Below, piece after piece: positions 20,420-29,343 of a stretch of 64,000 nt of DNA. The stretch is from CAVPDA01 sp963702495 (GTDB taxonomy: Bacteria; Pseudomonadota; Gammaproteobacteria; Burkholderiales; Rhodocyclaceae), in contig CAVPDA010000004.1 in the NCBI GenBank assembly GCA_963702495.1, forward strand, positions 124,001 through 188,000. Direction: 5' to 3'. The notes under the pieces were generated by a model that searched no databases, had not been told where the DNA came from, and saw nothing but the letters and a program-made list of their open reading frames with translations. Both the position numbers and the translations under genes were made by a program. Numbering within the stretch: the stretch's first letter is position 1; every line of letters begins with the position of its first letter.

Positions 20420-21802
20420 CTATCCATCGGCGGTGATGCCGATTTCGCCCAGCGTGCCGTCCGCCACCGTGAAGGACGCCCTGCCCGCGCGCCGCAGCGT
20501 CGCCCCCTCGCGGCTGATGCCGTTGGCGTGCCAGCGCAGATCCACGGCGCCGCGTTCGGCGCTCTCGCCCCGGATCTGCAGGTCGTCCACGGCGACCAGG
20601 AACGTGCGGTAGGCATCGTGCAGCGCCTGCAGTTCCGGCATGCGCTGCGCGCGGCCGCCGGCGAAAAGCCTGCCGGCGCACGCCTGGCGCGCCTTGGGAT
20701 CGGCTTCGCACCACACCCCGGACAGGAAGCGGCGCACCGGCAGGAACAGGCGCGCCTGGGTCTCGCCCTGGGCCATCAGCGCCGCGATCAGGTCGGCGCG
20801 GCGATCCAGCTTCGACGCCAGGTCGAGTTCGCCCAAGCGCTCGCCGAGGGCTCCGACTTCCATGACGATGCGATAGACGGCAATGGGCTTGTGGCTGGCG
20901 GGCACGCCCTTCTTGCCGCATTCCAGCCGGCCCTCGACGAGCCAGCGATTGACCGTTTCGATGAACCGCAGCTCCTGGTTGAGCGACAGGTTGCCGGCCA
21001 GTTCGTTGCGGCGATCCTCGATGTCCCACGCCGTGGTGGGCTCCGAGCCCTGCTGCGGATTGACCTGCAGCACCCAGATCTCGTCCGGTTTCTGGTCGGC
21101 GGTCTCGGCATCGGCGACGAAATTGCTCAGCGGCGGATTCTGCGAGAACAGTCCGTCCCAATAGGCGCGGCCGTCGATGCGCACGGCGCGGAAGAGCGTG
21201 GGCAGCGCGGCCGAGGCCAGCACCGCATCCGCGGATATTTCGCGCTTGCGGGAGCTGAAAGCCTTGAAGGCGCCGGAGCCCACGTCCACGGCGCCGAGCA
21301 GCAGCAGGATGTCGTCGAACTCGATCCGGTTCAGGTCGGGAGCGTGCTTGTCGAGCAGCGCCGCCAGATCGACGAACTCGCGCCGCGGCCCGAGCAGGCC
21401 CAGGCGCTCATGCACGGTCGCGGCAAATTCGAGCGTTTCCTGCATGGGAAACGCATAGGGACTCCACTTGGGTTCGAGCGGTGCACGCGCCACGAGCTGC
21501 GCTGCCTCGTTCCACCACTTCTCCCACCACAGGGCGGCGCAGTTGTCGGTCCAGAACCCGTCCAGCAGTTGCGCCGCCTTGCTTGCCGCGCCGGCGGGAT
21601 CGCTGCGGCCCGCCGCCATGCCGTACCAGGCCAGGGCGGCACAGATCGCGCCGCCCGAGGTACCGCTCAACCCGGTCACGCGGTAGTCGCCCTCCTCCTG
21701 TCCCGCCAGCATCACCTTGAGGGCGCCGGCGCAGAACGCGGCATGGCTGCCGCCGCCCTGGCAGGCGATCGCCACGCTTCGGGGTGTCTTGCTGCCTGCC
21801 AT
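20420..21802 (-). CDS. Patatin-like phospholipase
   Basis: A 460-aa acyl hydrolase with the patatin catalytic set: oxyanion loop CQGGGSHAAFCAGAL, nucleophile elbow GLSGTSGGAI (GxSxG), and dyad aspartate in AYWDGLFSQNPP (a DGL variant of the usual DG[AG]). It belongs to the larger bacterial group with an extended C-terminal region. The ATG at 21802 follows GGGAG with 8-bp spacing; upstream in-frame starts run into REP sequence. No signal peptide, so probably cytoplasmic and membrane-associating. It may share a transcript with the two genes downstream (104-bp gap to DUF1499). Confidence 0.88.
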   Translation of the reverse strand: MAGSKTPRSVAIACQGGGSHAAFCAGALKVMLAGQEEGDYRVTGLSGTSGGAICAALAWYGMAAGRSDPAGAASKAAQLLDGFWTDNCAALWWEKWWNEAAQLVARAPLEPKWSPYAFPMQETLEFAATVHERLGLLGPRREFVDLAALLDKHAPDLNRIEFDDILLLLGAVDVGSGAFKAFSSRKREISADAVLASAALPTLFRAVRIDGRAYWDGLFSQNPPLSNFVADAETADQKPDEIWVLQVNPQQGSEPTTAWDIEDRRNELAGNLSLNQELRFIETVNRWLVEGRLECGKKGVPASHKPIAVYRIVMEVGALGERLGELDLASKLDRRADLIAALMAQGETQARLFLPVRRFLSGVWCEADPKARQACAGRLFAGGRAQRMPELQALHDAYRTFLVAVDDLQIRGESAERGAVDLRWHANGISREGATLRRAGRASFTVADGTLGEIGITADG

Positions 21803-21917
21803 CGCATCGCTCCCTGGACGCATCTTTTCTGATCCCGGCATGCATTCTGACTCGAAATCCGCGCCCCGGCCACACCGGACGCGCGACGGACGGCAGAACC
21901 GTCGAAATGGTGCGCCG

Positions 21918-22006
21918 GCCCTCTCTCGCGGCCTCTCCCCCGGGAACGGGGGAGAGGAGGGTCGAGCCTCCCCTCTCCCTCTCGGGAGAGTGGTCGGGGG
22001 TGAGGC
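21918..22006. repeat. REP/BIME element
   Basis: A perfect hairpin CCTCTCCCCCG-GGAA-CGGGGGAGAGG is followed by a second imperfect stem CCTCTCCCTCTCGGGAGAG and TCGGGGGTGAGG. It is the same class as the element in uvrA. It lies between the patatin start and the convergently placed end of the Gln-rich gene; nothing else is evident from 21803 to 22053. Confidence 0.8.
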
Positions 22007-22053
22007 AATGCGCACCCGACATGGCCACCGCAGCGCCTGCGGCGGGCCGTGGG

Positions 22054-22455
22054 TCAGGGATCGGGCTGGCGCAACAATTCCTCGCGCTCGCGGCTGAAGC
22101 GCTGCTGTTCAAGCTGCAGTTGCTCCTGCTGACGCGCCTCCGGTACTTGAGGCAGGACCTGCTCCAGCTGCAGGTGGCGCTGAAGCTGTTCGTCGTGCTG
22201 CTGGCGCTGGCGTTGCGTCTGCTCGAACTGGCGCCTTTCGACTTCCTGGCGCTGTGCCGGCGTCAGCGCGGGATCGAGGCGTTCCTGAAACTGGCGCTGG
22301 CGCAGCAGCAGCTCATCCTGGTACTGCTGGCGCTGCAGCAACTGCCCCTGCACGCCGCCCGCGGGCGCTTGCGCGAGCCCAAACTGGGCGCACAGACCGG
22401 CGCAGGCCAGGCAGCCAGTCACGGCGCAGGCGCGCCGGGCACGACGGGCTATCAT
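22054..22455 (-). CDS. Secreted Gln/Arg-rich coiled-coil protein
   Basis: A 133-aa protein starts with a Sec signal (ACAVTGCLACAGLCAQFGLA) and continues as an almost uninterrupted Gln/Glu/Arg helix (LLQRQQYQDELLLRQRQFQE, RQRQQHDEQLQRHLQLEQ), predicted coiled coil. Similar small periplasmic proteins occur in Rhodocyclales without known function. It is divergent from the asparaginase gene, with 30 bp between starts. Confidence 0.6.
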   Translation of the reverse strand: MIARRARRACAVTGCLACAGLCAQFGLAQAPAGGVQGQLLQRQQYQDELLLRQRQFQERLDPALTPAQRQEVERRQFEQTQRQRQQHDEQLQRHLQLEQVLPQVPEARQQEQLQLEQQRFSREREELLRQPDP

Positions 22456-22485
22456 GGGGGCATCCTATGCTTGGCGCTGCGAACG

Positions 22486-23520
22486 ATGGCTGAAGCGAAC
22501 ATCCCGCTGCCGTCCCATGCTCCGTTGGTGATCGCCGTCCGCGGCGACGCCGTGGAAAACGTGTACTACGGATCGGTGGCGGTGTGCAACACCAAAGGCG
22601 AACTGCTGCTGGCCGCGGGCGACTGCGGCTTTCCGGTGTTCACCCGCTCGACGCTGAAGCCGTTCCAGGCGCTGCCCTTCGTCCTGGATGAGGGGCATAT
22701 TCGCCTCGGTTTCGGCCCGCCCGACATCGCCCTGATGTGCGGCAGCCACTCCGGCGAAGAGCGGCACGTGGCGGCGGTGACCGCCATGCTGTCCAGGGCC
22801 GGCGCGGCGCCGGCGCTACTGCAGTGCGGCTGTCATCTGCCGCTGCTGTACGCCGCCTGCGGCCTGACACCTCCGACCGACTTCGTGCCGAATGCCCTGC
22901 ACCACAACTGCTCGGGCAAGCACGCCGGCTTTCTCGCCTACTGCCGCATCCACGGCCTGCCCTTCGCCAGCTATCTCGCGCCCGATCATCCGCTGCAACG
23001 GCGCATACCCAGCCTGCTTGCGGCAGTCGCGGGCTGTCCGGAGGACGCCCTCCGACGCGGCACCGACGGCTGCGGCGCTCCCAATTACGCGCTGCCGCTG
23101 CGCGCCCTGGCAACCGCCTATGCGCGACTGGCGAACGAACGCGGCGGCGAATTCGGCACCGCCTTCGCAACCGTGTTCGACGCCATGACCGGGGCGCCGG
23201 AAATGGTGTCGGGACTGTGCCGCGGCGACGCCCTGCTGATGCAGTCCGCGCCCGGCGAGTTGGTGGCCAAGGCGGGCGCCGAAGGAATGCAGGCGCTGGG
23301 GATGCGCGGTGCCGGCCTCGGCGTCGCGCTCAAGATCTCCGACGGCGATCCGGCCGCACTGCGCGCCGCCACCGCCACGGTCCTGGAACAACTCGACCGT
23401 CTGCCGCCCGATCCGAGCCATGCGCTGCGGCGCTGGACAAACGTGGACTTGCGCAATCACGCCGGCAAACTCACCGGCCGCCTGCAGGCGGTGTTCAGAC
23501 TTCGACGACCCATGACATGA
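22486..23520 (+). CDS. L-asparaginase II (Rhizobium type)
   Basis: A 344-aa enzyme of the thermolabile asparaginase II family, unrelated to E. coli AnsA/AnsB. Conserved segments are VIAVRGDAVENVYYGSVAV, GDCGFPVFTRSTLKPFQALP, LMCGSHSGEERHV, NCSGKHAGFLA, TDGCGAPNYALPLRALA and APGELVAKAGAEGMQALG. It hydrolyses asparagine to aspartate and ammonia in the cytoplasm. The ATG at 22486 lies just before the first conserved block. A hairpin downstream (23535) probably ends the transcript. Confidence 0.9.
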   Translation: MAEANIPLPSHAPLVIAVRGDAVENVYYGSVAVCNTKGELLLAAGDCGFPVFTRSTLKPFQALPFVLDEGHIRLGFGPPDIALMCGSHSGEERHVAAVTAMLSRAGAAPALLQCGCHLPLLYAACGLTPPTDFVPNALHHNCSGKHAGFLAYCRIHGLPFASYLAPDHPLQRRIPSLLAAVAGCPEDALRRGTDGCGAPNYALPLRALATAYARLANERGGEFGTAFATVFDAMTGAPEMVSGLCRGDALLMQSAPGELVAKAGAEGMQALGMRGAGLGVALKISDGDPAALRAATATVLEQLDRLPPDPSHALRRWTNVDLRNHAGKLTGRLQAVFRLRRPMT

Positions 23521-23534
23521 GCACCCTGAAAGCA

Positions 23535-23560
23535 CGGAAGGCGGCCTCGGCCGCCTTCCG
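23535..23560 (+). terminator. Hairpin after asparaginase gene
   Basis: CGGAAGGCGGC, a CTCG loop and GCCGCCTTCCG form a perfect, very GC-rich stem 15 bp after the stop. There is no clear U-tract, so it may act as an attenuator or a convergent-transcript terminator. Confidence 0.5.
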
Positions 23561-23581
23561 CCCGGTGTCCGATCCAGGGGA

Positions 23582-23746
23582 TCAGGTCTTGGTGTCGGGC
23601 TTGGGCGCGGGCGTAGGCGTGGGCTTGCTCATCTGGCCCGAGTCGGCCTTGCTGCCGTCCTTGGCCTTGTCGGCCGGACAGGCGATGGCCGAGGTCGAGG
23701 CCACGGCAAGCAGGACGACCATCAGCGCGGCGAGTCGTTTGATCAT
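23582..23746 (-). CDS. Small secreted protein, Pro/Thr-rich tail
   Basis: A 54-aa protein with a strong SD (GGAGGAAGC) before the ATG at 23746. Residues 1-22 are a signal peptide (IKRLAALMVVLLAVASTSAIA) with a Cys right after it (ACPADKAKDG); a TPTPAPKPDT tail follows. The longer open frame that extends upstream is not supported. It may be a lipoprotein, but the lipobox is poor. Function unknown. Confidence 0.6.
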   Translation of the reverse strand: MIKRLAALMVVLLAVASTSAIACPADKAKDGSKADSGQMSKPTPTPAPKPDTKT

Positions 23747-23870
23747 GCTTCCTCCGGTGGGGTGGCGCGAGCTTTCACTGTAGGTGGGAAAGGCCGATTG
23801 CGCAACCTGCGATGTGCCCGGGTCGGGCGGGCCGCGCCTGCCGGTCGTGCCATGGCGGGCGCAGCCCGCC

Positions 23871-25289
23871 CTACATCGAGGCGTGAGAAGCGGACGGAGC
23901 GAGCGACTGCGCCACTCGCTCCGCCATCGCGTGGGCGGACTTGATGCAGTCCGCCACCGAAATGCCGCCGCGGTAGTTGGCGCAGAAGAACAGGCCCGGC
24001 AGGTCGCGCTCCGCGGCGTCCACGGCCGCCATGCGCTCGAGGTGTCCCGGCGTGTATTGCGGAATCGCCCGCTCCCAGCGCGCAACGCGCGACCAGCGGG
24101 CCGGAGCGCGGATGCCGAGCAGCGACGCCAGTTCGTCATGCACGAGGGCGGCGATGTCCTGATCTTCGCGTCGCGCGATCTCGGGCTGGCGCATGCCGCC
24201 GACGAAGGTGGTCAGCAGCACCGTGCCCGCCGGCGCCCGATTCTCGAACAGCGTGCTGGAGAAGATGGTGCCGAGGATGCGGCGGCCCTCCTTCTCCGGC
24301 ACCAGAAAGCCGAAACCGTCGAGGGGGTGGGCGATGTCGCTGCGTTGATAGGCGCTCGCCACCGAGGCCACCGGCGGGTAGGGGATAGCGTCGAGCGCCC
24401 GGGCCGCCGCGGCGGCGTGGGGCGCGACGAGGCCCGCCGCGACCGAGGCGGGGGCGGCCAGCACGAGCGCCCGCGCCAGGAAGCGCATCGGTCCGCTCGC
24501 GCTTTCCGCCTCCACCTCCCAGCGTCCCTGGTCGTCCCGCCCGATGCGCGTGGCGCGGGTCGACACCAGCAAGTGATCGAGCCGGGCGGCAAGGGCGTCG
24601 GTCAGGCTTTGCATGCCATCGCGGAAGGAAAGCATCGGCGCCGCCTGCTTCGACTTCTCCGGATTGCGCCTGCGTTCGGCTGCGCCCAGGATCTGGCCGC
24701 GGATGAGGCTGCCGTACTTGCGCTCGATCTCGATCAGACGGGGGAAGGCGGCCTCCACGCTGAGCCGCTCCGGGTCGCCGGCGTACACGCCTGCGACGAA
24801 GGGATTGATGGCGTAGTCGAGAAACTCCGTTCCGAGGCGCCGGCGCACGAACTGGGCGACGGTCTCGTCGGCGTGCGCCGCCGCGCGGCGCACGAAAGGC
24901 TCGCGCAGCAGCGCCAGCTTGGCGCGCCAGGAGAAGAGACGGGTGGCGAAAAACGCGGGCGGCGTCAGCGGCACCGGTATCAGCCGTCCGCCGCGCAGCA
25001 CGAAGCGCTTCTTCGCCGCCGCACTGGCGTAGATGCGCTCCCCAGCGATCCCGGCTTCATCGATGAGGCGGCCGATCAGCGGCGTGGTTTCGAGCGTGCT
25101 GTTGGGGCCGGTCTCGGTCAGGCAGCCGTCCTCGCGCCGGCTGCCGATGGTGCCGCCCGGCCGCGCCGCGGCCTCGATCACGACCACCGTGCGGCCGCGG
25201 CTGCGCAGGCCCGCAGCCGCGGCCAGGCCGGAGATGCCGGCGCCGACGATCAGGACTTCGGCTTCGATGATCCCGTTGCCCCGCTTCAG
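23871..25289 (-). CDS. hemG: Protoporphyrinogen oxidase, probable CTG start
   Basis: An FAD flavoprotein of the HemY/HemG oxygen-dependent PPO family, about 472 aa. The dinucleotide motif VLIVGAGISGLAAAAGLRS, then GGTIGSRREDGCLTETGPNS, and the C-terminal GLFFCANYRGGISVADCIKS are diagnostic. It oxidises protoporphyrinogen IX in haem synthesis. The first ATG/GTG/TTG in frame (GTG 25187) lies after the GAGISG motif, so it cannot be the real start. In frame upstream is CTG at 25289, overlapping the TGA of the cytochrome gene as CTGA, the normal coupled spacing; ATC codons at 25271 and 25268 are the other options. The symbol hemG follows current use for PPO generally; hemY is an older name. Confidence 0.85.
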   Translation of the reverse strand: MKRGNGIIEAEVLIVGAGISGLAAAAGLRSRGRTVVVIEAAARPGGTIGSRREDGCLTETGPNSTLETTPLIGRLIDEAGIAGERIYASAAAKKRFVLRGGRLIPVPLTPPAFFATRLFSWRAKLALLREPFVRRAAAHADETVAQFVRRRLGTEFLDYAINPFVAGVYAGDPERLSVEAAFPRLIEIERKYGSLIRGQILGAAERRRNPEKSKQAAPMLSFRDGMQSLTDALAARLDHLLVSTRATRIGRDDQGRWEVEAESASGPMRFLARALVLAAPASVAAGLVAPHAAAAARALDAIPYPPVASVASAYQRSDIAHPLDGFGFLVPEKEGRRILGTIFSSTLFENRAPAGTVLLTTFVGGMRQPEIARREDQDIAALVHDELASLLGIRAPARWSRVARWERAIPQYTPGHLERMAAVDAAERDLPGLFFCANYRGGISVADCIKSAHAMAERVAQSLAPSASHASM

Positions 25290-25651
25290 TTGTTCTTCGC
25301 GCCCTGATCCACCCAGGCGCGCAGGGTCTGGACGTCCTTCTCGGGAATCGGCTTGCCGCCATGGGGCATGCGGATGGACTTGTCCACCCGCCCTTCCAGC
25401 ACCTGATTGAACGGGCTGGCGAGACCGCTGCCGGGCTTGATGACGGGGCCATGCTTGGTGCCCTTCATCACGTTTTCATAGGTGTCCAGCAGCAGCCCGG
25501 ACTCGGCAAAACCCTTGCCGGCCGGGTTGTGGCATTCGAGACAGGACGCCTTCAGAATCGGCATGACGTCATCCTTGAAGCTCACCTGGCGCTCGCCGCA
25601 ACCGGCCAGCGCGACCGCCCCGCACGACACAACGAATACCGCTCGCATCAT
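25286..25651 (-). CDS. Cytochrome c-type lipoprotein
   Basis: A 121-aa exported protein. The signal MMRAVFVVSCGAVALAGC ends in a lipobox (LAGC), so it is probably an outer- or inner-membrane lipoprotein facing the periplasm. One haem-attachment motif, CLECH, follows VSFKDDVMPILKAS. The MPHGGKPIPEKDVQTLRAWV segment offers a Met ligand. This pattern belongs to the planctomycete-type cytochrome c group. The exact start is uncertain (25651 or 25648; GTG starts further upstream). It overlaps the PPO gene by 4 bp, hinting at coupling with haem synthesis. Confidence 0.78.
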   Translation of the reverse strand: MMRAVFVVSCGAVALAGCGERQVSFKDDVMPILKASCLECHNPAGKGFAESGLLLDTYENVMKGTKHGPVIKPGSGLASPFNQVLEGRVDKSIRMPHGGKPIPEKDVQTLRAWVDQGAKNN

Positions 25652-25805
25652 CGACACCACGACCCTATCCCCCTTCCCGAGCAAATGCGCCGATCATCCG
25701 GCGATCATCACCTTTATCATAACTGCCCCGCCCCATCATGGTTCTTCCCGCGCCGCTGCGGTTGGCCACCCGGCGCCTCGGCCTGATTGACCGGTGCAGG
25801 ATACA

Positions 25806-26240
25806 TCACACTTGGTCTGCGGCCGCCGATTCCGCGTTGCCCGCCTGCGCGCGGTAGCCGACGCGCCTCATCCAGTTGGCCAGGGCCGCATCCATGGTAG
25901 CCGCGTGCTCGTCGAACCACGCCGGCAGCGTGTTGACCACCTGGCGTCCGGCCGCCGCGTCGCCCGCCGCGACCCCTTGCTGCAGATCGCGCATCTGCGC
26001 CAGCACGCGCTCGTGTTCGCCGCGATGGATGGCCGTCGGCGGAAAGCCGCTCGCGACCATCCAGCGCTCTTCCTGCGCGAAATGGGCGACGGTGTGCTCC
26101 ACGAGGGCATCGAAGCGCGCCGCAAAGTCCCGGTCGCCGGCGCCGGCCAGGCCGTTGTAGAGTTCGACGAATTCCTGGTGCGTCCGGTCCATTGCCTGCA
26201 CCCCCAGTTCATGTGCCGCGGACCAGATGATGATGGGCAT
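25806..26240 (-). CDS. Bacteriohemerythrin
   Basis: A 144-aa single-domain hemerythrin. All seven diiron ligands are visible: H21, H53, E57, H72, H76, H112 and D117, in the motifs DRTHQEFVELYN, AHFAQEE, HRGEHERV and EHAATMD. It binds O2 reversibly and is common in microaerobic or denitrifying betaproteobacteria. The ATG at 26240 follows GGGAGGG. No signal peptide. It lies alone between the cytochrome and peptidase genes. Confidence 0.9.
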   Translation of the reverse strand: MPIIIWSAAHELGVQAMDRTHQEFVELYNGLAGAGDRDFAARFDALVEHTVAHFAQEERWMVASGFPPTAIHRGEHERVLAQMRDLQQGVAAGDAAAGRQVVNTLPAWFDEHAATMDAALANWMRRVGYRAQAGNAESAAADQV

Positions 26241-26357
26241 GTCGCCCTCCCTGCGAGAAAGCCATTTAATATACGAGCGGGACCGGACCGGTCTTGATCT
26301 GCGTTAAACAGGCGGCACGAGCCGCAGCGCCTGTCCTTGCCTTTCCCCGGATCACCG

Positions 26358-27227
26358 ATGCGAGAATCGAAACTCTTACTTTCGTGGCGCGAGCGCTGCC
26401 GCAGCGCCGCCATGATGATGCTGCTGCTGTCCTGCTTCATGCCGGCGGCGCTGGCGCTGCCGCGGCAGGAGAGCGTGCCCGGCGGCGTTGCGCTCCTGCG
26501 CCTGGCCGAGCGCGACGCCGCACCGCCGCGCGCCTGGTTTCAGGACAAACCGGTGCTGGTGTGGCAGCGGGGCGACGGCTGGTACGCCCTGGTCGGGCTG
26601 CCGCTGACCATCGAACCCGGCGTCCACGCCGTGCGCGTGGCGACAGCGCAGGCGGCGCCGCCGCGGGAGGAATCGCTGCGCTTCGAAGTCCGGCCCAAGG
26701 CCTATCCGGTGCAGCACGTGCGCATCAAGGACAAGCGCAAGGTCACGCCGGCTGCCGAGGACATGGAACGTATCGAGCGCGAGCGCAAGGCCATAGCCGA
26801 CCTGAAGAACCATTGGCGCGACGAAGCCCAGGTGGACCTGGCGTTAGCGCTTCCCGCCGACGGGCCGCTGTCGAGCCGCTTCGGTCTGCGGCGCGTCTTC
26901 AACGGCGAGCCGCGCCAGCCCCACTCCGGTCTCGACGTCGCGGTGGCCGCCGGTGCACCGGTGCGCAGCGCGGCGGCGGGCCGGGTCCTGAACACGGGCG
27001 ACTACTTCTTCAACGGCAGCACCGTGTTCGTGGACCACGGCCAGGGACTGATCACCATGTACTGCCACCTGCAGCGCATCGACGTGCATGCAGGGGAGAA
27101 GCTCACCCGCGGCCAGCCGGTCGGATTGGCCGGAGCGAGCGGCCGCGCCAGCGGCCCGCATCTGCACTGGAGCGTGTTCCTGAACGGCACCGCGGTGGAC
27201 CCGGAGTTGTTTATCCAGATCCGGTAA
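26358..27227 (+). CDS. M23 peptidase (LytM/NlpD-type)
   Basis: A 289-aa exported protein. The signal peptide spans roughly residues 16-35 (SAAMMMLLLSCFMPAALALP). A beta-rich N-domain follows, then a basic linker, and a C-terminal M23 domain from about 170 with FGLRRVFNGE, zinc ligands H and D in PHSGLDVAVAAG, and HLHWSV. These are the residues of an active peptidoglycan endopeptidase. The start at 26358 was preferred to 26337 because it begins the n-region directly, but no clear SD supports either. A hairpin follows the stop. Confidence 0.85.
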   Translation: MRESKLLLSWRERCRSAAMMMLLLSCFMPAALALPRQESVPGGVALLRLAERDAAPPRAWFQDKPVLVWQRGDGWYALVGLPLTIEPGVHAVRVATAQAAPPREESLRFEVRPKAYPVQHVRIKDKRKVTPAAEDMERIERERKAIADLKNHWRDEAQVDLALALPADGPLSSRFGLRRVFNGEPRQPHSGLDVAVAAGAPVRSAAAGRVLNTGDYFFNGSTVFVDHGQGLITMYCHLQRIDVHAGEKLTRGQPVGLAGASGRASGPHLHWSVFLNGTAVDPELFIQIR

Positions 27228-27239
27228 GGCGCGGGATCC

Positions 27240-27256
27240 GGCGCACACGGTGCGCC
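27240..27256. terminator. Hairpin between convergent genes
   Basis: GGCGCAC-ACG-GTGCGCC, a 7-bp stem, lies between the M23 peptidase stop and the fusA2 stop. It could serve both strands. There is no clear U-tract. Confidence 0.4.
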
Positions 27257-27288
27257 CTACGCGCCGCGCGCGCCGTATGCGATGCTCC

Positions 27289-29343
27289 TCAGTCCTCGTC
27301 GGCCGCGCGCTTGAACTGCGACATCAGCTGCTGCTGGGTCTGCGGCGGCACCGGCGCATGGTGCGAAAACTCGATGGTGTAGGAGCCGTGGCCGCCGGTC
27401 ATGGAGCGCAGGCGGGACTGGTAGTCCGACAGCTCGGCCAGCGGCACCTGCCCCGTGATCGCCATCGTGTCGATGCCGCGCGGTTCGGTGCCGGTGACCT
27501 GGCCGCGGCGGCCGGACAGATCCGAGGTCAGGTCGCCGACGAAATTCTCGGGCGCCGTGATCTCGATGGTTACGATCGGCTCCAGCACCACGGGCGCCGC
27601 CTTCGAGATGGCATCGAGCACCGCCTTCTTGCCGGCGGAGATGAAAGCCACTTCCTTGCCGTCCACGGGGTGGCTCTTGCCGTCATAGACGATGACGCGC
27701 AGGTCCTCCACCGGATAGCCGGCGATGCCGCCTTCCGCCAGCGCCTGGAGCACGCCCTTCTCGACCGCCGGCATGAAGGTGTTGGGAATCACGCCGCCCT
27801 TGGTCTGATCGAGGAACTCGAAACCGGCGCCGCGCTCGCGCGGTTCGATCTTGAGATACACCTCGCCGAACTGGCCGGCGCCGCCGGTCTGCTTCTTGTG
27901 GCGATGGTGACCCTCGGCCGGCCGGGTAATGGTTTCACGATAGGGAATCTTGGGCGGCGTGGTGCTGACCTCCAGCTTGTACTGGCTGGCCATCTTCTCC
28001 AGCTTGCCGCGCAGATGCAGCTCGCCCAGGCCGCGAATCACCGTCTCGTTGGTGGTCGGATGGCGCTCCACCTCGAAGCAGGGATCCTCGATCTCCAGCT
28101 TGTGCAGGACCTCGAAGATGCGCTGCTCGTCGCCTTTGCGCTTCGTCTCCACCGCCAGGCCGTGCATCGGCTTGGGAAATTCCAGCGGCTTGAGGTGGAT
28201 GTGGTCCTCATCGTGGGAATCGTGCAGCACCGAATCGAACTCGATCTCTTCGACCTTGGCCACGGCACCGATGTCGCCCGGAACCAAGGAATCGGTCTCC
28301 ATGTAGTCCTTGCCCTGGATCAGGTAGAGGTGACCGGCCTTGAACGGGCGGCGCCCGTCACCGACGAAGAGCGGCGAATCCTTGTAGATCGATCCCTGGT
28401 AGACGCGGAACATGCCGACCTTGCCGACGTAGGGGTCCATCACCACCTTGAACACGTGGGCCAGCACATGCTTGGCGGGATCGGGTTCGGCGTGGAATTC
28501 CTCGATCTCGGCGTCGCCCGGCTCGCCCTTGTAGAACGGCGGCGGGTTGCCCTCGGCCGGATTGGGCGCCAGCTTGGCGAAGATGTCGAGCAATTCGCCG
28601 AGGCCCGCGCCGTTCTTCGCCGAGACGAAGCACACCGGAATCAGATGGCCTTCCCGCAGCGCCTTCTCGAAGGGAGCATGCAGCTGTTCCGGCTGCAGTT
28701 CCGAACCCTGCTCCAGGTAGAGCGTCATCAGCTCCTCGTCCAATTCCACCACCTGGTCCACCAGCGCGGTGTGGGCCTCCTTGACCGAAGAGAAATCGGC
28801 GTCGCCGTCCGGATTGAAGAAGCAGTCCACCACGTCCTGGCCGCCATGGGCCGGCAGATTGATGGGCAGGCATTCCTTGCCGAAAACCTCCTGGAGGTGC
28901 GCCAGAAGCCGGGGCAGATCCACGTTCTCGGCATCGATCTTGTTCACGATGATCATGCGGCACAGGCCGCGCGCGGCCGCGAGCCGCATCATGCGCGTCG
29001 TGGTGAGTTCGATTCCGGTCTGGGCATTGACCACGACCGCCGCCGTCTCCACCGCCGCCAGCGCGCTGATCGACTGGCCGACCAGGTCGGGGTAACCGGG
29101 AGTATCGATGAGATGCACATGCACGCCCTGATGGGCGAAGTTCACCGGCGTGGCATTCACCGAATGGCCGGACGCCTTTTCCAGCGGATCGAAGTCGCAC
29201 ACCGTGTTGCCCTTCTCCACGCTGCCCTTGGCGGGAATGACCCCTGCCTGAAACAGCAGGGCCTCCGCCAGCGTGGTCTTCCCGGCGTCTGCGTGACCCA
29301 CCAGGGCAACGGCGCGAATCGCTTCGGTTGCATACTTCGCCAT
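27289..29343 (-). CDS. EF-G paralogue (FusA2-like translation GTPase)
   Basis: A 684-aa translation factor. GTPase motifs are G1 GHADAGKTT, G3 DTPGYPD, G4 NKID and G5 SAKNG; domains II-V follow with HRHKKQTGGAGQFGEVYLKI and GRRGQVTGTEPRG. It belongs to the EF-G2-like group, which is distinct from the ribosomal-operon fusA; its own role is uncertain in this lineage. The ATG at 29343 (MAKYATEAI) has GGAG 8 bp upstream and was preferred to the ATG at 29358, which would place the SD inside the gene. It stands alone. Confidence 0.88.
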   Translation of the reverse strand: MAKYATEAIRAVALVGHADAGKTTLAEALLFQAGVIPAKGSVEKGNTVCDFDPLEKASGHSVNATPVNFAHQGVHVHLIDTPGYPDLVGQSISALAAVETAAVVVNAQTGIELTTTRMMRLAAARGLCRMIIVNKIDAENVDLPRLLAHLQEVFGKECLPINLPAHGGQDVVDCFFNPDGDADFSSVKEAHTALVDQVVELDEELMTLYLEQGSELQPEQLHAPFEKALREGHLIPVCFVSAKNGAGLGELLDIFAKLAPNPAEGNPPPFYKGEPGDAEIEEFHAEPDPAKHVLAHVFKVVMDPYVGKVGMFRVYQGSIYKDSPLFVGDGRRPFKAGHLYLIQGKDYMETDSLVPGDIGAVAKVEEIEFDSVLHDSHDEDHIHLKPLEFPKPMHGLAVETKRKGDEQRIFEVLHKLEIEDPCFEVERHPTTNETVIRGLGELHLRGKLEKMASQYKLEVSTTPPKIPYRETITRPAEGHHRHKKQTGGAGQFGEVYLKIEPRERGAGFEFLDQTKGGVIPNTFMPAVEKGVLQALAEGGIAGYPVEDLRVIVYDGKSHPVDGKEVAFISAGKKAVLDAISKAAPVVLEPIVTIEITAPENFVGDLTSDLSGRRGQVTGTEPRGIDTMAITGQVPLAELSDYQSRLRSMTGGHGSYTIEFSHHAPVPPQTQQQLMSQFKRAADED

